Shown: positions 29,633-40,931 of the stretch, one piece after another
Layout of the letters: the number at the start of each line of letters is the position of its first letter
Numbering within the stretch: the first letter of the stretch is position 1
From: Nothopassalora personata
Taxonomy: Eukaryota; Ascomycota; Dothideomycetes; Mycosphaerellales; Mycosphaerellaceae
DNA: 64,000 nucleotides
Reading direction: 5' to 3'
Assembly (NCBI GenBank): GCA_033816765.1
Contig: CM066298.1
Span: forward strand, 2,453,801 to 2,517,800
The notes under the pieces: model-generated
What the model saw: only the letters and a program-made list of their open reading frames with translations
Databases searched by the model: none
What the model was told of the DNA's origin: nothing
Translations under genes and position numbers: made by a program

Positions 29633-32600
29633 TTAAGTTCGATCCATTCGAATTAGCTAGGTACCTACTATTAAAGAGACGGGATACGTAATAACGTCGC
29701 CGGGTAGCGAGAACCCCGGGACTAGTGCCCCGAATAAAAACTTCTAACTTATGCTTTAGTAACTGTACTAGCGATAGGAAGAGATGTAAGCCGAGTTAAT
29801 TGTAACGCGCGCCGCTTTAAAAGAATCGGAAGACGCTCGACGTTAGTTAATACCTATAGTCTCGCTACTAGTTTATAATAAGACGACTACTAGTAACCTA
29901 ATAAGATAGCTACTATAGACGCTAAACGCCGCCGCGCCCTCGCCGCGTACCGGAGAAGAACCGTCGGGTCCTAAAGGTTAGAACCCCCCTTCCTAGGACG
30001 GTAAGGTAGAGACATTCCGCGATTACTTCTTAAGGTTAAAGAGCTCTTTTAGGGTGCGATCCGCCCTAAAACCGACGCTCTCTAAGGAGTATTACTAGGA
30101 CGCGATTAATAATACCTTACTAGCGAGAGAGCGTACTAGGATACGGTACTTCTAGGATAAGGGAGACGGTGAACTAGGGAAGGACCCCGTTACTTTCTTT
30201 ACGTAACTCGAGAAAGTCTTCGGTAATAGTAACGAGCGCGCTAAGGCCCTAGAGTAGCTTACTAAGATTAAACATACGAACGGTTAACCTTAGTACGATT
30301 ACTAGATAAAATTCGACGGACTCCTACTAAGCGCCGGCGGAGAGAACTAGAGCGACGACGCGAAGATTAGGTACTTACGTAACACCTTCTCGAACCCCGT
30401 TCGGATATACACGGCGGCTATGCCGAAGAAGGAGGACTACTACGAGTTTACGGGGGAGGTCGAACGGATTATAACTAACCTCGAGGACACGGACTAGTTT
30501 AAAATAGCCTATAAGAGGTAGAAGGACAATAATAAGGACTCTAGTGCAACCGCTATAGTTACTACCCGTTCTTTTACGAGAACGGCTAGTAGCTAGGTTA
30601 ATGCCGATAGTAACACTATTATAGTACTAACCCGGATAAGCGGAGGCCGCTCTAGAAGTCGTAGAGATCGGAAGGAGGACAAAGGGAGGTAGAGAGTAAA
30701 ATAGGTAGACACCGCGGAGAGGGATCGTAGGCGCTAAGAATAGCTCTACTTCCGCTATAGAGCGAGCGGACATCGAGTAAAGGAATGCCCGTACGCCGTA
30801 GTAGTCAATCCTACTAGGATTAATACGGCCTCGGTCGCGCCGATCCTAGAGGACGACGGGTTTAAGTCGGATCCCGAAGAGATAGGAAAAGACTAGCTCC
30901 TAGTCGAAAGCTAGAACTAGGAGATAAAGAAGTACTAGTAAAGGGTGGGAACGTAGTTAAGAGTTCTATAAATGGGAATCTTATATATACTAACGTACTC
31001 CTAAACGAAAGTTACGGAACGTTTACCCTTATCGATAAAGGATATATATGCTACGCTATAATTAACGGAGACCTAGCGAAAGGCCTCGGTCTTACGTATG
31101 TTAGTAACGAGAGCCGTAAGGCTATAGGGTTTACGAAGGCGATGCAGAACTCGATCGAAGGAGTAGTCGCCTTCCGTATAGAAACTGCCGGGATCTACTA
31201 GGTAGTTTATACTTACGTCGTGCCTAATCTAGACTTCCCTATAATCCTAGGGAACCCGTAGAAGGCGTATAACTAGATCCGGACTACGTCTAAAAAGCGC
31301 CGGTACTACTATAGCTTAGTAAAGAAATAGGTACCCGAAGGACGTAACTACGAAGAACACGAATCGGGTAAGCGTTTCGCTACGATTACCGCGGTAACTG
31401 TAGAAGATATTAAGAAAGCCCTTAGTAAGAAGGAGCCGCCTACGCGAGAGGAACTTAAGAAGGGCTTACCTCTAGAACTTTAGGATATATTACCGCTATT
31501 TTCCACTAGGGAAGCTAATAAGCTAGCTCCGTACCGCGGCGACCTTAACTATAAGATCGTAATACGGACGAAAGCCGACGGAAGCCCGGAACCATTACCC
31601 TAGGGACCGCCCTATAGTATATCTAAAGACGAGCTACTTGTCCTCCGGAAGTTACTAACGGAACTGTAGCGTAAGGGTTATATTCGCCCTTCTACCTTAG
31701 AAGCGGCGGCTCCTGTCTTGTTCGTAAGGAAGCCCGGGGGAGGCCTTAGGTTCTACTATAATTATAGAGCATTGAACTCGATTACTAAGTAGGACCGTTA
31801 TCCGCTACTATTAATCCCGGAAACTATTCGGAACCTAACGGGCGCTAGATAGATTACGAAGGTTAACGTTATTACCGCATTCTACCACCTTCGGATAGCT
31901 CGAGGCGAAGAGTATAAGACGGCTTTTCAAACTAGATTCGGTCTATAGGAATAGCTAGTATGCCCGTTCGGTTTATCCGGGGCCCCCGTAACATTCTAGC
32001 GGTATATTAATAGTTTACTACGGGACTACCTAGACGACTTTGCCTCGGCCTACGCTAACGACGTCGTTATTTACTCCGACGGAACAAAAAAGGACCATTT
32101 CTAGAAGGTTCGCATCGTGCTCTAGAAGCTTTAGGACGGAGGCCTTTTCCTAGATCTAGGGAAGTGTAAGTTCGTATAGAAGAAGGTTAAGTACCTTAGG
32201 TTTATTATATATGCCGACGGGATAGGAGTAGGACCCGACCCCGAGAAGGTAGTAGCAGTAAAGGACTAGAAGGCACTAGTTACCTAGAAGGAAGTACGGC
32301 GTTTCTTAGGCTTCGCGAACTACTACCGGATGTTTATTCTAAACTATTCGAAGCTCGCCGAGCCCTTAACGTCGCTAACCGGTAAGAACAAGGTGTTTTC
32401 CTAGGGAGATCGTTAGGCTAATGCGTTTAAGGCCCTAAAGGATAAGTACTATAAAGCACTAGTTTTAGCCTACTAGAACCCGGAGCTCCCTACCTTTTTA
32501 GAGACGGACTATAGCGGCTTTACGCTTAGAGGCGCCCTCCTATAAGAAAAGAACGGAGTCGTAAAACTAGTAGGATTCTACTCGAAGAAGCTTAATAAGG

Positions 32601-33965
32601 CTAAGATTAACTACGATATTTACGATAAGGAGATGCTCGCGGTAGTGTCCTATCTTAAAGAATAGGCTCCCGAGTTAAAAACATATAGGCCCTTTATAAT
32701 CTAGACGGACTATAAGAACCTAGAATACTTTATAACGAAGAGACAGCTTTCCGAACGGTAGATCCGGTAGGTTAAGGAAGTTATAAAATTCTAGTTTTTA
32801 CTAGTATATAGGCCGGGCACCGAGGCGATTGTACCGGACGCCCTTTCTCGAAGGGAGTAGGATACACTTAGGTAGGACGATAAGTTATTACGGTATCGTA
32901 GGTTTCTTAAACCGGACATCGTAAAGAATTAGCCGGGCTCGAAGGTAGTAGACGTTAGCTCGACTATAAAGGTTTCGTTAGTACGAATCTTAGCTACGCA
33001 GTTCGAAGGACTATCCGCTATAGAAGAGGCGGATTTACCGGGCGCACTATAGGGACTCTTCTAAGACTAAGAGCTAAACGACCTCTAGGAAAGAACTATC
33101 GAGAAGGATAGCACGTTCTAAGCGGTATACTACGCGATTAAGGTAGGAGCGCGATTACTTCCTAGCGAGGTGAAACTTAAGGTATAAGTAGGTAACTATA
33201 GTATCGACCGTAACGGGTATCTTCGCTACCGCAGTAGGATTTAGGTACCTAGAGCTCCTAGTTCTACGGAGTCCGACTATAAGGAGGCGGATATAGTAAT
33301 TCTATAGAACGATACCCTTCGAACTAAGCTAATCCAATCCGTGCACGATTTACCGGTATACGGCTACCCTAGCCGGGACTCTATAGTATCGATACTAAGT
33401 CGTAACTTCTACTAGTCCCTATAGTCTAAGCACGTAAGGCAGTTCTTAAGGAACTGTAACTACTACGGTAGGAATAAGGTATAGAGAGAATAAAAACACG
33501 GCCTCCTACAACCCTTACCGGTCCCCGACCGATTCTTCTAGGAGATCTCGATAGATTTCATAACGGACATACCCGAGTCGTAAGGGAACACTTACCTCTA
33601 GGTAATTAAGGATCGACTAAGTAAGACCGTCGTTTTAGAAGCGATGCCTACTATAAAAGCCGAGGACTGCGCTAAAAGGTTCTTAGACTACTAGGTAAGA
33701 TACTACGGCCTCCCTTAAGCTATTACGAGTGACCGGGGTACTAACTGGACGAGTACCTTCTAGAGGACCTTCTATCGTTTAACCGGTATAAAATAGAGGC
33801 TTAGCTCCGCCTACTACCTATAAACCGACGGAGGCCCGGAACGGTTAAACTAGGAAGTCTAGGCTTACCTTTATAACTACATTAACTATAAGTAGTCCGA
33901 CTAGAAACGCTAGCTCCCTACGGCGCAACTTACTCTAAACGCGCGGTATTACGCTAGGCTAGTAT
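29633..33965 (+). pseudogene. Gypsy B gag-pol relic, RIPed and 3'-truncated
   Basis: Plus-strand text gives a gag region (29,700-30,900, with a mutated zinc knuckle around 30,740-30,790). A protease region follows near 31,030 (TLIDKGYICYAIING). Reverse transcriptase lies at about 31,490-32,200, with KVNVITAFYHLR near 31,860, FGLSGAPVTF near 31,970 and AYANDVVIYSD near 32,050 in place of the YVDD box. RNase H spans about 32,470-32,760. Integrase starts near 33,430, with AITSDRGTNWT near 33,720. It stops inside integrase where the next family-A LTR begins at 33,966. Many TAG/TAA replace Trp and Gln. Confidence 0.75.
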
Positions 33966-34355
33966 TAAGGACTATTTAGTTATGTTAACCTTAGGTTTAG
34001 TTATATATCGACCTTAGGTTTAGAGGTGAGAGTCCCTTAGGTCTAACTTGCCCCTATTTCATTTAGGTTTAATTAGACATTTAGGTGAGCTAGCGGGACT
34101 AGTATAGCTATTAAGATATATACTACGTAGTTAAGCATTGTAAGGGTAGTATTAAGGCAACAATTCAATTTATACCTCTCGAGTAGAGGGTATAGGGGTT
34201 TAGGTCCGCCACTCCTCCTGTTTTATCTAGCTACTACGCTACTCGTTACGTAACCTAATTTCACGGTCCCGCGACCGGTAAATACCTCTACTTACATAAG
34301 CGCCGCTCCATACCACTATAACTCGGATAGGCCTACATAGGGTAATTAGTAGACA
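33966..34355 (+). repeat. Family-A 5' LTR, copy A2, RIPed
   Basis: This family-A LTR is preceded by AGTAT (33,961-33,965), the same five bases as before copy A1. Here the CACGTG block is itself converted (TTACGTAACCTAATTT), unlike in the other two RIPed LTRs. Confidence 0.83.
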
Positions 34356-36578
34356 TTATTTTAGTAGTTAATAAGGGGGGGTATTAAGTGTACACCCGGT
34401 GGCGTATTAGCATCCAGTTTATAAGGTTAAAATTACGGTTCAAGGTCTAAGGTTTACGGTTAAGGTCATTACGGTTCAAGGTCTAAGGTTCACGGTTAAG
34501 GTCATTACTTAAGGTTAAAGTTCAAGGTTCAAGGTTTACGGTTAAGGACGACTAAGGTCGAAAACACTCAAGGTCTAAGGTATTTAGCAATAATTACGGT
34601 CACAAGGTCTTATTAAGTAACAACTAGTATTAGTACATTCTAAAGTAAGCACTACGTAACAATAGATACGGCTATATCACTAGAAAAACTTAGCACCTTT
34701 ACCGACATAGGTAGAGGCTACGAATAGTCTATAAACCCTACGAAAATAGAAGGGGTCTATAGGGATTCTATCCCTTATAAGGTGATAGAAGAATCGGAGG
34801 AAGGGGAAACACCTAAATCTAGTAAAGAAGGGAGAAGTGGAACTAGCGCCGCTAAATTAGGTATAGGTGTAGGAACGAACAGTACAATTAGAATAGATGC
34901 TATAACTGCCCTCTTTAGACGATTAGTAGTAGTAATAGAACACGCTAGCCCTCGCTTTCTACCTCTAGGAGGTGCTAAGAATCCGTTCTTTAATAGTACT
35001 AATGCTACTAAGTTCTAGGAGCGGTTTAGCGACCTAATGGACTAGTATCCGCCTCGGGCATCTATTAAGAAGGATGATTTCTAGGGTAGGTTTAAGCGCA
35101 ATTACGAAACTACTATCCGGCGCGTAGTTATAAGGCTGCCTAGGTAGCTCACTAATAAGGCACGTTTTAGGAGGGCGTTCTTATTAGAGTTCTTAAGGTT
35201 TAACGCCTACTCGATGTTAGGGAGTCGGGAATATCTTAAGGAGATTATTAGGGCGTAGCAAGGTAAGAGGCCTAAAGAACAAGATGTAAAGGAATTCATC
35301 CGCCTATTTATATCCTTAAGTAACCTAATTAAACCTAAGGATTTAGATAACAGCTCCCGGAGTTGCCTCCTCCTTTAGGGATTACTAGAGGGAGTCGCGA
35401 AAGCGGTCTACAAGGCTTACGGGCTTTACCTAAAGTAACCTAAGAAGTTTAGGGACTTTTAGAGGATCCTCGATAAAGCTACTAGCATCGTAGATAGTAA
35501 GGAGGGATAGAAAGCTATATATATAGATTTCCCTCTTACTTTACCTTAGCTATACCGCTTAGTCGTAAAGCAAATGCCGCGCCTTAAGCCTAAGATTAAC
35601 ACGCTTAAGAAGGCTACCTCTAGGACTGTTATTAATAATAACCTAATCTAGAAGGTAGCTAAAATGAGTATACGTGCATACTAACGCGGTCGCGTCGCGG
35701 ACGCGGGTGCCTTCTACCCGAGCGAGAATTAACGCTCTATATAACCGGAGAGGCACGACCTAGACACTAAACTATAGGTTTACGTAATGTAGCGTCCCCT
35801 ATCGTAGAATCGTAAATAGTCTAAAGCGATGGATAGTTGTTACTACAACTATAGTAGTTCGAAGCACTAGGCTAGTAATTATAGGGCGATAAGGTCCTTA
35901 ATATCCCGGGGCTACGTACACCTCGCCCCGAACAACTAGTAGTATCTAGGGAAAGAAGGCGATCCGCGTCCTACTAAGTTTAACTTTCGGAGGGACTATA
36001 GTAAACCGAAACTGCTCTATATACTCCCTCTACTCGAAGAACATTATAGACCGATCGAGTTTAATAACTAGTATAAGATTCCCGTACTACGTAAGTAATA
36101 GATAGGTAGGGACTATACTAGGGTAACTAAGGTTACGCCTCCTAATTATTCTAAGCCCCCTCCTAACTTTAGGCATTTAATAAAGTATAGCCCTTAGGAC
36201 GTACGGTCTAGCTAAACGGAGAAGGCTACTAGTATATATTAGGTCTCATTCGGAGAAAGTGAAGTAGAGTAGGCTATCGACTTAGGCGAACTTAACGAGG
36301 TATCTACCTATCCTATGCAGTCTAACAAAGTGAAAGGGAAGGTACCCGTAGGCATTCTAAAGAATCCGTACCCGAGGACCCGGTCCTTAGCCTAGGATCT
36401 ACGAGACCGAGCTAAGGCTACTAAGAAAGTTCGCCTACAATTAGAATAGGAGATCCGGTAAGCTAAGATTGACTAGTAGGAGGTTGAAATAATTAACGAA
36501 GTTAGTACTTAAATGAGCGAAACTCAATTATTAGCTAAATCCGGGGTAACCCTAGGAAGGGGAAATGATACCTAATAA
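34356..36578 (+). pseudogene. Family-A gag relic, copy A2, RIPed and interrupted
   Basis: Nearly the same text as 26,051-28,190, but with somewhat fewer RIP changes. A 78-codon open stretch (34,782-35,018) is a surviving piece of gag. It stops after the text TLGRGN-D at 36,578, where the non-RIPed element inserted in the opposite orientation. The continuation is not seen on the other side of the assembly gap. Confidence 0.8.
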
Positions 36579-36950
36579 TGTCTACCAACCACCCTATGTA
36601 GGCCTGTCCGAGTTGTGGTGGTATGGAGCGGTGCTTGCGTAAGCAGGGGTATTTGCCGGTCCTGGGACCGGGAAATCAGGTCACGTGACGAGCAGCGCAG
36701 TAGCCAGATAAAACAAGAGGATTGGCGGACCCTAAACCCCTATACCCTCTACTCGAGAGGTATGAATTGAATTGTTGCCTTGATGCTACGCTTACAATGC
36801 TCAACTGCGCAATATATATCTCAATAGCCATACCAGGTCCTGCTGGCTTGCCCTTGGGTCCAATCAAACCTAAATGAAAAAGGGGCAAGTTGGACCCAAG
36901 GACCCCTTCCCAAACCCAAACCCAAGGTCAACACAACCCATTAGTCGTCA
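36579..36950 (-). repeat. Family-A 3' LTR, intact copy
   Basis: This 372-bp LTR reads TGACGACTAATGGG...GGTTGGTAGACA on the coding strand. It contains a TCACGTGACC box next to a near-perfect 26-bp palindrome at 36,651-36,676. Confidence 0.85.
36651..36676. promoter_or_regulatory. 26-bp palindrome beside CACGTG box in the LTR
   Basis: ATTTGCCGGTCCT and its near-complement form an imperfect palindrome, with TCACGTGAC at 36,680-36,688. The same pair, in the same order, recurs in the spacer before ORF2 (40,752-40,790). Confidence 0.55.
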
Positions 36951-37426
36951 ATATATCCTCCCCCATTACGAACCTGTCCTCAGGTTCCAAAGCAGTAAGC
37001 CCGGGCCTACCATTCAGCTTGACATACAAGATGTCAGGCAATCCGTGATGGTGACGTCAATAATCCGCGACTCGCGCCCGTCGCACTGCGTTGACGTATG
37101 CCACGAGACTGGCGAGGGGTTGGGCAGCTATGTCAGCATCAATCGAACAGGCCAGATGGTCGAACAATGTAAGCGCCATTCATGAGACAAGTGAGTGTCA
37201 GTACCAGTAACCTGATAAATCCAAAGACGAGTCCATCGCGTGGCCAGAAAGTGAGTCAAGGGAAGATAAGTGACCATAAGAAACAAGTAAGATCTAAGGA
37301 CCAGAAGCACCCGTACCCGAAGCATCAACCAGAACCAGAACCAGAATCAGAACCAGAAACCCATAGGCTACAGCTGTAGCCGGAAATCAACCAGAAACCA
37401 GGAGCCCATAAACCCGCACCAACCAC
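36951..37426 (-). other. Family-A 3' non-coding region and polypurine tract
   Basis: On the minus strand the tract GGGGGAGGATATAT lies directly before the LTR. Between it and the ORF2 stop are (CCAGAA)n repeats near 37,330-37,350. Short open frames here have no support. Confidence 0.6.
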
Positions 37427-40330
37427 TCAGTTCCACTCATTCTCACACAACTCCTTTGTCCAGACCCACTCGTTGTCGTGGCCAACACCAATCTCACTAG
37501 ACGCGTCCCCAAGTGGCTGGTTGGTGAAGTTCCCATGGTAGTTGCGGAAGACGTTCTCATCACGCCCTTCGCTTGTGAAGCACATCTGCTCGAGAGCAGT
37601 GACCAAGCTGAGCTGCTTGTCCATCAACTTCACAGCTCGGACGCGCCATTCATGCATCTTCTTGTGGAAGAGCTCCGAGTCTGGGCGGACCGCAGCATCA
37701 AGCCACCTTCTAGCATCAAGGATGACTTCGTTGTCGTTCCAGGACTTCAAACCCGCTAGGGCATCGGACAGGGGGCTGATGCCACTGAGGTGTACGGCCG
37801 CAGGGAAAGGATGGCCAGGTACTGGGCGTCGATACTCAAACCCTGCAGCGCTCTCACTTGGCGTCTTGAAGTCACGATGGAGGTCCATCACCTGGTGCAT
37901 GCTCCAGCTTCTCTGGAGTTCAAGATAGTCATCGTCGCGGACCGCGATAAAGCAAGGGTCAATCTGACGCAGCGTCTTCTTGTGTGCGGCCTGCCTCATT
38001 GGAACGCCTGCAGTGGTCACCCGCATTTGCCCAGCGCTTAGGTCCTCTCTGAACCAGCTGATGCTGTTCTTGCTCAGGTAATTCTGAACCCCAACCGAGA
38101 AGAAACGCTTAAATCGGCCGTCTTCTATGCAGTCGTTGATCTGGCACCACTGGATGAACTCTGCAGCATTCCCTTGCTTATGAAAACCGTGTAAAAACTC
38201 CGGCCCACTGGTGCCCTCTGAGTCAAGAGAGTACAGCATGTTGAGCCGGTTGCTAGTCCAGTAGTTTTCAATTTCGAGGTTCAAGTCGACCCCAGCATGC
38301 TGCACCATGGTGTTCGCATCACCCCCCTGATGAGCCCTGTCAAAGCTGAAAATCGTAGGCCTGGGGAAGGAGATGAACCGAGTGCAGTGTTGAGGGTGCA
38401 GCGCCACTTGCAAGAGCCACAGCCCGGGGTCTTGTCGCATGATCTGTTGGCTCAGAGAATACCACATGTTCTGGCAGACGCCGCCGTTGCTGACCTTGTT
38501 CAACTCTCGCAGGTGCCATCGGTACACGTCGAATTCTCGACTCATCATCTCTCTGACTGTTTTAACCCGCGGCGCTAGTTCAGCGTCATTGTACCAGTAC
38601 AGCATGTTGCCATTGATGTAGGTACCGGTGCTATCGAGATCGGCTTGGTCAGCTTCATCAATGCCAAATTTGTCGAGGATCTGATTGTAGTTGGCATGCG
38701 TGACGATGCCACTCGTGGTGCCGGCTTTGCCTCGAACACGGAGGCAGCCAAGCGGGTTGACAGTCTTCTGACCACGCTTGTCAGGGCGAAACCACGACCC
38801 ATTCTCCACCTTGATAGCTGAAAAACTCTTGCCTTCAAAGAGCCAGTCTTGGACCTTGAGCGCGCGCTCACACAGGGTATTGGTGGTGATACCGGGATTC
38901 GTGACGAAGTGGAGGGCCTTGTGGCAGAAATCTCGGACATGCTGATCGCACATCACAGCGCTAACCTTGCCATCCCTCTCAAGAACCTGCGAGACCGCAT
39001 ATTCGAGCATCTCAAGGCCCGCCATCCGGTGCTCAGGTAGCCAGTCAATGCCATCCACATCAATCGAGTTTCTGAACTTGATGCCACAGTACCGCTCATT
39101 GCAGGTGCAGTTGGCGCGCTTGATCCGGAGGGCCTCGTCTTCCTGCAGGATCTGATCCTTGAAGACTGATACATCCCTGATCACAGCCGAAGGTGACATG
39201 GTGAGTATCGGATTGCCATTCTCAGTCAGGGCCGGAGTGGATCGTGGGGTGCCAACCGGTGTACCCAGCGGACTGCCTTCGCGTATGGGTGCGCCGTCCA
39301 GCGTTCGGTTAGGCGAGGATCGAGCAGGCGCAGTCATGCCCTCACCTATGCTCTCGCTCATGCGGAGCTGCTCAAGTCGACTCGACTTGCGACCGCCTCT
39401 CGATGGGACTGCAGGCTGGGTAGAGGCTGGTGGAGTTGGCGTGGTAGTCTTTGCACGTCCTTTGCCTTTGCCACCCGGTGGTGGCTGAGTCTGTTGCTGG
39501 CCAGATGGTCCAGGTTGACCTGTGCTGTCCCCTGGGGACGCGGACTTCTCAGTGATAGTACCCTCCATGAAGTATGGAAGGCCATCCTCATAGACGGCTA
39601 GGCGGTGTCTTCTGATGATCTCCCTGCTCTCAGCCGACTGCGGATCAATGCTGCGTGCTTCAGCCTCCCTGTCGCACCGGGTAAGATCACCAGGCTCCAG
39701 AATTCGCTTGCGATCTATGCCCTTGCGGCCGATCCTCATACGCCATATCAATGCCCTCTGAATTCTGCCAACAGCCTTGCTGTAGTCTGGGTACTTGTTG
39801 ATGAAGGCCGTGAACTGGCGGCGCCCACTGTCAGTGCTGCAAAGCTCGGAGATGACGCGTCGATCAAGAATCTTGTTGTCCATCTGCTGTGGCCAGTGGC
39901 GGGTAAGCGTGGCGCGAAGAGTCCTCTCTCGGTTACGAATCTCTGAACCGGTCTTGCGAATCTTGCCGACGATGGGAAACAAGACATCGAGCTTCCTGTT
40001 ACCAAGGAATTCATCCTGGTAGGTCTTGCCCATGCCGCTCTCAACTTCCTCGAAAAACAGGTCAACCCAGACGGAGCAGTCTTCGAACACCTTCTCGAAG
40101 CCCTTGCAGAAGTCCTTCAACACCTCAACCCGCTTCTGAGGACTGAGCTCTCGGAACATGACATTAGCGGCGGACTTCGGCGTGTTCGTGTTGGCAAGGA
40201 CATGCTTGACGTTGTCCGGCAAGCGAAGGGACTCGAACAAGGTCTGAGGTGGGCGGGTGAGCCCAGTAACAGTGCTAGTGAGCGCTGTGCTCGAGCCAGC
40301 CGGGCGTGACGATGGACCAGCTGAAGCCAT
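37427..40330 (-). CDS. ORF2 of family A: conserved 967-residue protein of unknown function
   Basis: An intact 967-codon ORF lies downstream of pol on the same strand, where env-like or accessory ORFs sit in other LTR elements. I recognise no family. The N-terminal region (1-250) is charged and helical in appearance. Residues about 255-385 are a Gly/Pro/Ser/Thr/Gln-rich linker with basic patches (GGKGKGRAK). Near 408 is a Cys cluster (CTCNERYCG), and a C-terminal half of about 570 residues looks globular and aromatic-rich (ENYWTSNRLNMLYSLDSE, HGFHKQGN). There is no signal peptide or membrane segment, so a classical envelope protein is unlikely. A RIPed copy of the same ORF at 1-1,315, ending in the same residues and followed by the same 3' region, proves that it is a regular part of the element. 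A regulatory, nucleic-acid-binding or RIP/silencing-related role is conceivable, but nothing in the sequence proves one. Confidence 0.8.
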   Translation of the reverse strand: MASAGPSSRPAGSSTALTSTVTGLTRPPQTLFESLRLPDNVKHVLANTNTPKSAANVMFRELSPQKRVEVLKDFCKGFEKVFEDCSVWVDLFFEEVESGMGKTYQDEFLGNRKLDVLFPIVGKIRKTGSEIRNRERTLRATLTRHWPQQMDNKILDRRVISELCSTDSGRRQFTAFINKYPDYSKAVGRIQRALIWRMRIGRKGIDRKRILEPGDLTRCDREAEARSIDPQSAESREIIRRHRLAVYEDGLPYFMEGTITEKSASPGDSTGQPGPSGQQQTQPPPGGKGKGRAKTTTPTPPASTQPAVPSRGGRKSSRLEQLRMSESIGEGMTAPARSSPNRTLDGAPIREGSPLGTPVGTPRSTPALTENGNPILTMSPSAVIRDVSVFKDQILQEDEALRIKRANCTCNERYCGIKFRNSIDVDGIDWLPEHRMAGLEMLEYAVSQVLERDGKVSAVMCDQHVRDFCHKALHFVTNPGITTNTLCERALKVQDWLFEGKSFSAIKVENGSWFRPDKRGQKTVNPLGCLRVRGKAGTTSGIVTHANYNQILDKFGIDEADQADLDSTGTYINGNMLYWYNDAELAPRVKTVREMMSREFDVYRWHLRELNKVSNGGVCQNMWYSLSQQIMRQDPGLWLLQVALHPQHCTRFISFPRPTIFSFDRAHQGGDANTMVQHAGVDLNLEIENYWTSNRLNMLYSLDSEGTSGPEFLHGFHKQGNAAEFIQWCQINDCIEDGRFKRFFSVGVQNYLSKNSISWFREDLSAGQMRVTTAGVPMRQAAHKKTLRQIDPCFIAVRDDDYLELQRSWSMHQVMDLHRDFKTPSESAAGFEYRRPVPGHPFPAAVHLSGISPLSDALAGLKSWNDNEVILDARRWLDAAVRPDSELFHKKMHEWRVRAVKLMDKQLSLVTALEQMCFTSEGRDENVFRNYHGNFTNQPLGDASSEIGVGHDNEWVWTKELCENEWN

Positions 40331-40931
40331 GATAACTAGGATTCACTATCAGTGAGATCGTAAGAGCTGGCTATCTCGTGGTGCCACTCTGGAGTGTTGG
40401 TAAGCTTTGAAAGCTTGGTATCGGGGTGGGCTTTGAAGGTCAAGGTCGTGAAGAGAGAGAGGCCAGAGAACCGTCTGATGTGTGGTGGTAGGTGGATGTG
40501 TTGGTGGTTCTGGTGATGGTGCTAGTGTTTGAAGAAAAAGAGAGGAAGTAGCAGGCAGAGAGCTGCGCTTAAGGATGCCTCTCAGCGTATGTCCCTGTGA
40601 CCGTTGCAAGGCAGCAGCGCCGAGACCGGTCTCATAAGTGGCAAGAGCAGTGCCATTGAGATCACACTGAAGGTCCGATGGCCCTGCATGTGACCGAAAA
40701 CCAGTGCTGGTGACCACCTAGGTGAGCATTCGGCAGGGGGCATGCCACGCTGTCACGTGATCCGATTTACCGGTCCCGGGACCGGTAAATGTGACTCTAC
40801 TAACTGAGGTCCAACCAAGGCAAGAACACCCCATGAAGTGAAGTCCAGATAACCGAATCGGCTTAACAAACTGAAGGGCATGCGCAACACATGCCTAAGG
40901 GAAGTGAACTCCGTACGCCATTGCCAACTGA
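40331..40931 (-). other. Spacer between gag-pol and ORF2 (possible internal promoter)
   Basis: 601 bp separate the pol stop from the ORF2 start, far more than translational coupling or frameshifting needs. It holds a copy of the LTR motif pair CACGTG plus palindrome at 40,752-40,790. A separate transcript for ORF2 is an inference. Confidence 0.5.
40752..40790. promoter_or_regulatory. LTR-like CACGTG box and perfect 26-bp palindrome upstream of ORF2
   Basis: GTCACGTGATCCG is followed directly by a perfect palindrome (half ATTTACCGGTCCC) at 40,765-40,790. The LTR has the equivalent GTCACGTGACCTG plus palindrome, so box, spacing and palindrome are shared between the LTR and the ORF2 leader. Confidence 0.6.

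Noticed and set aside
34782..35018. Independent small gene of 78 codons
   Set aside because: It is a chance stop-free piece of the RIPed family-A gag; the same text with stops occurs at 26,400-26,640.
37427..40330. ORF2 as envelope protein or as 2-oxoglutarate dioxygenase
   Set aside because: No signal peptide or membrane segment for an envelope, and I could not place an H-x-D ... H ... R triad convincingly for a dioxygenase.
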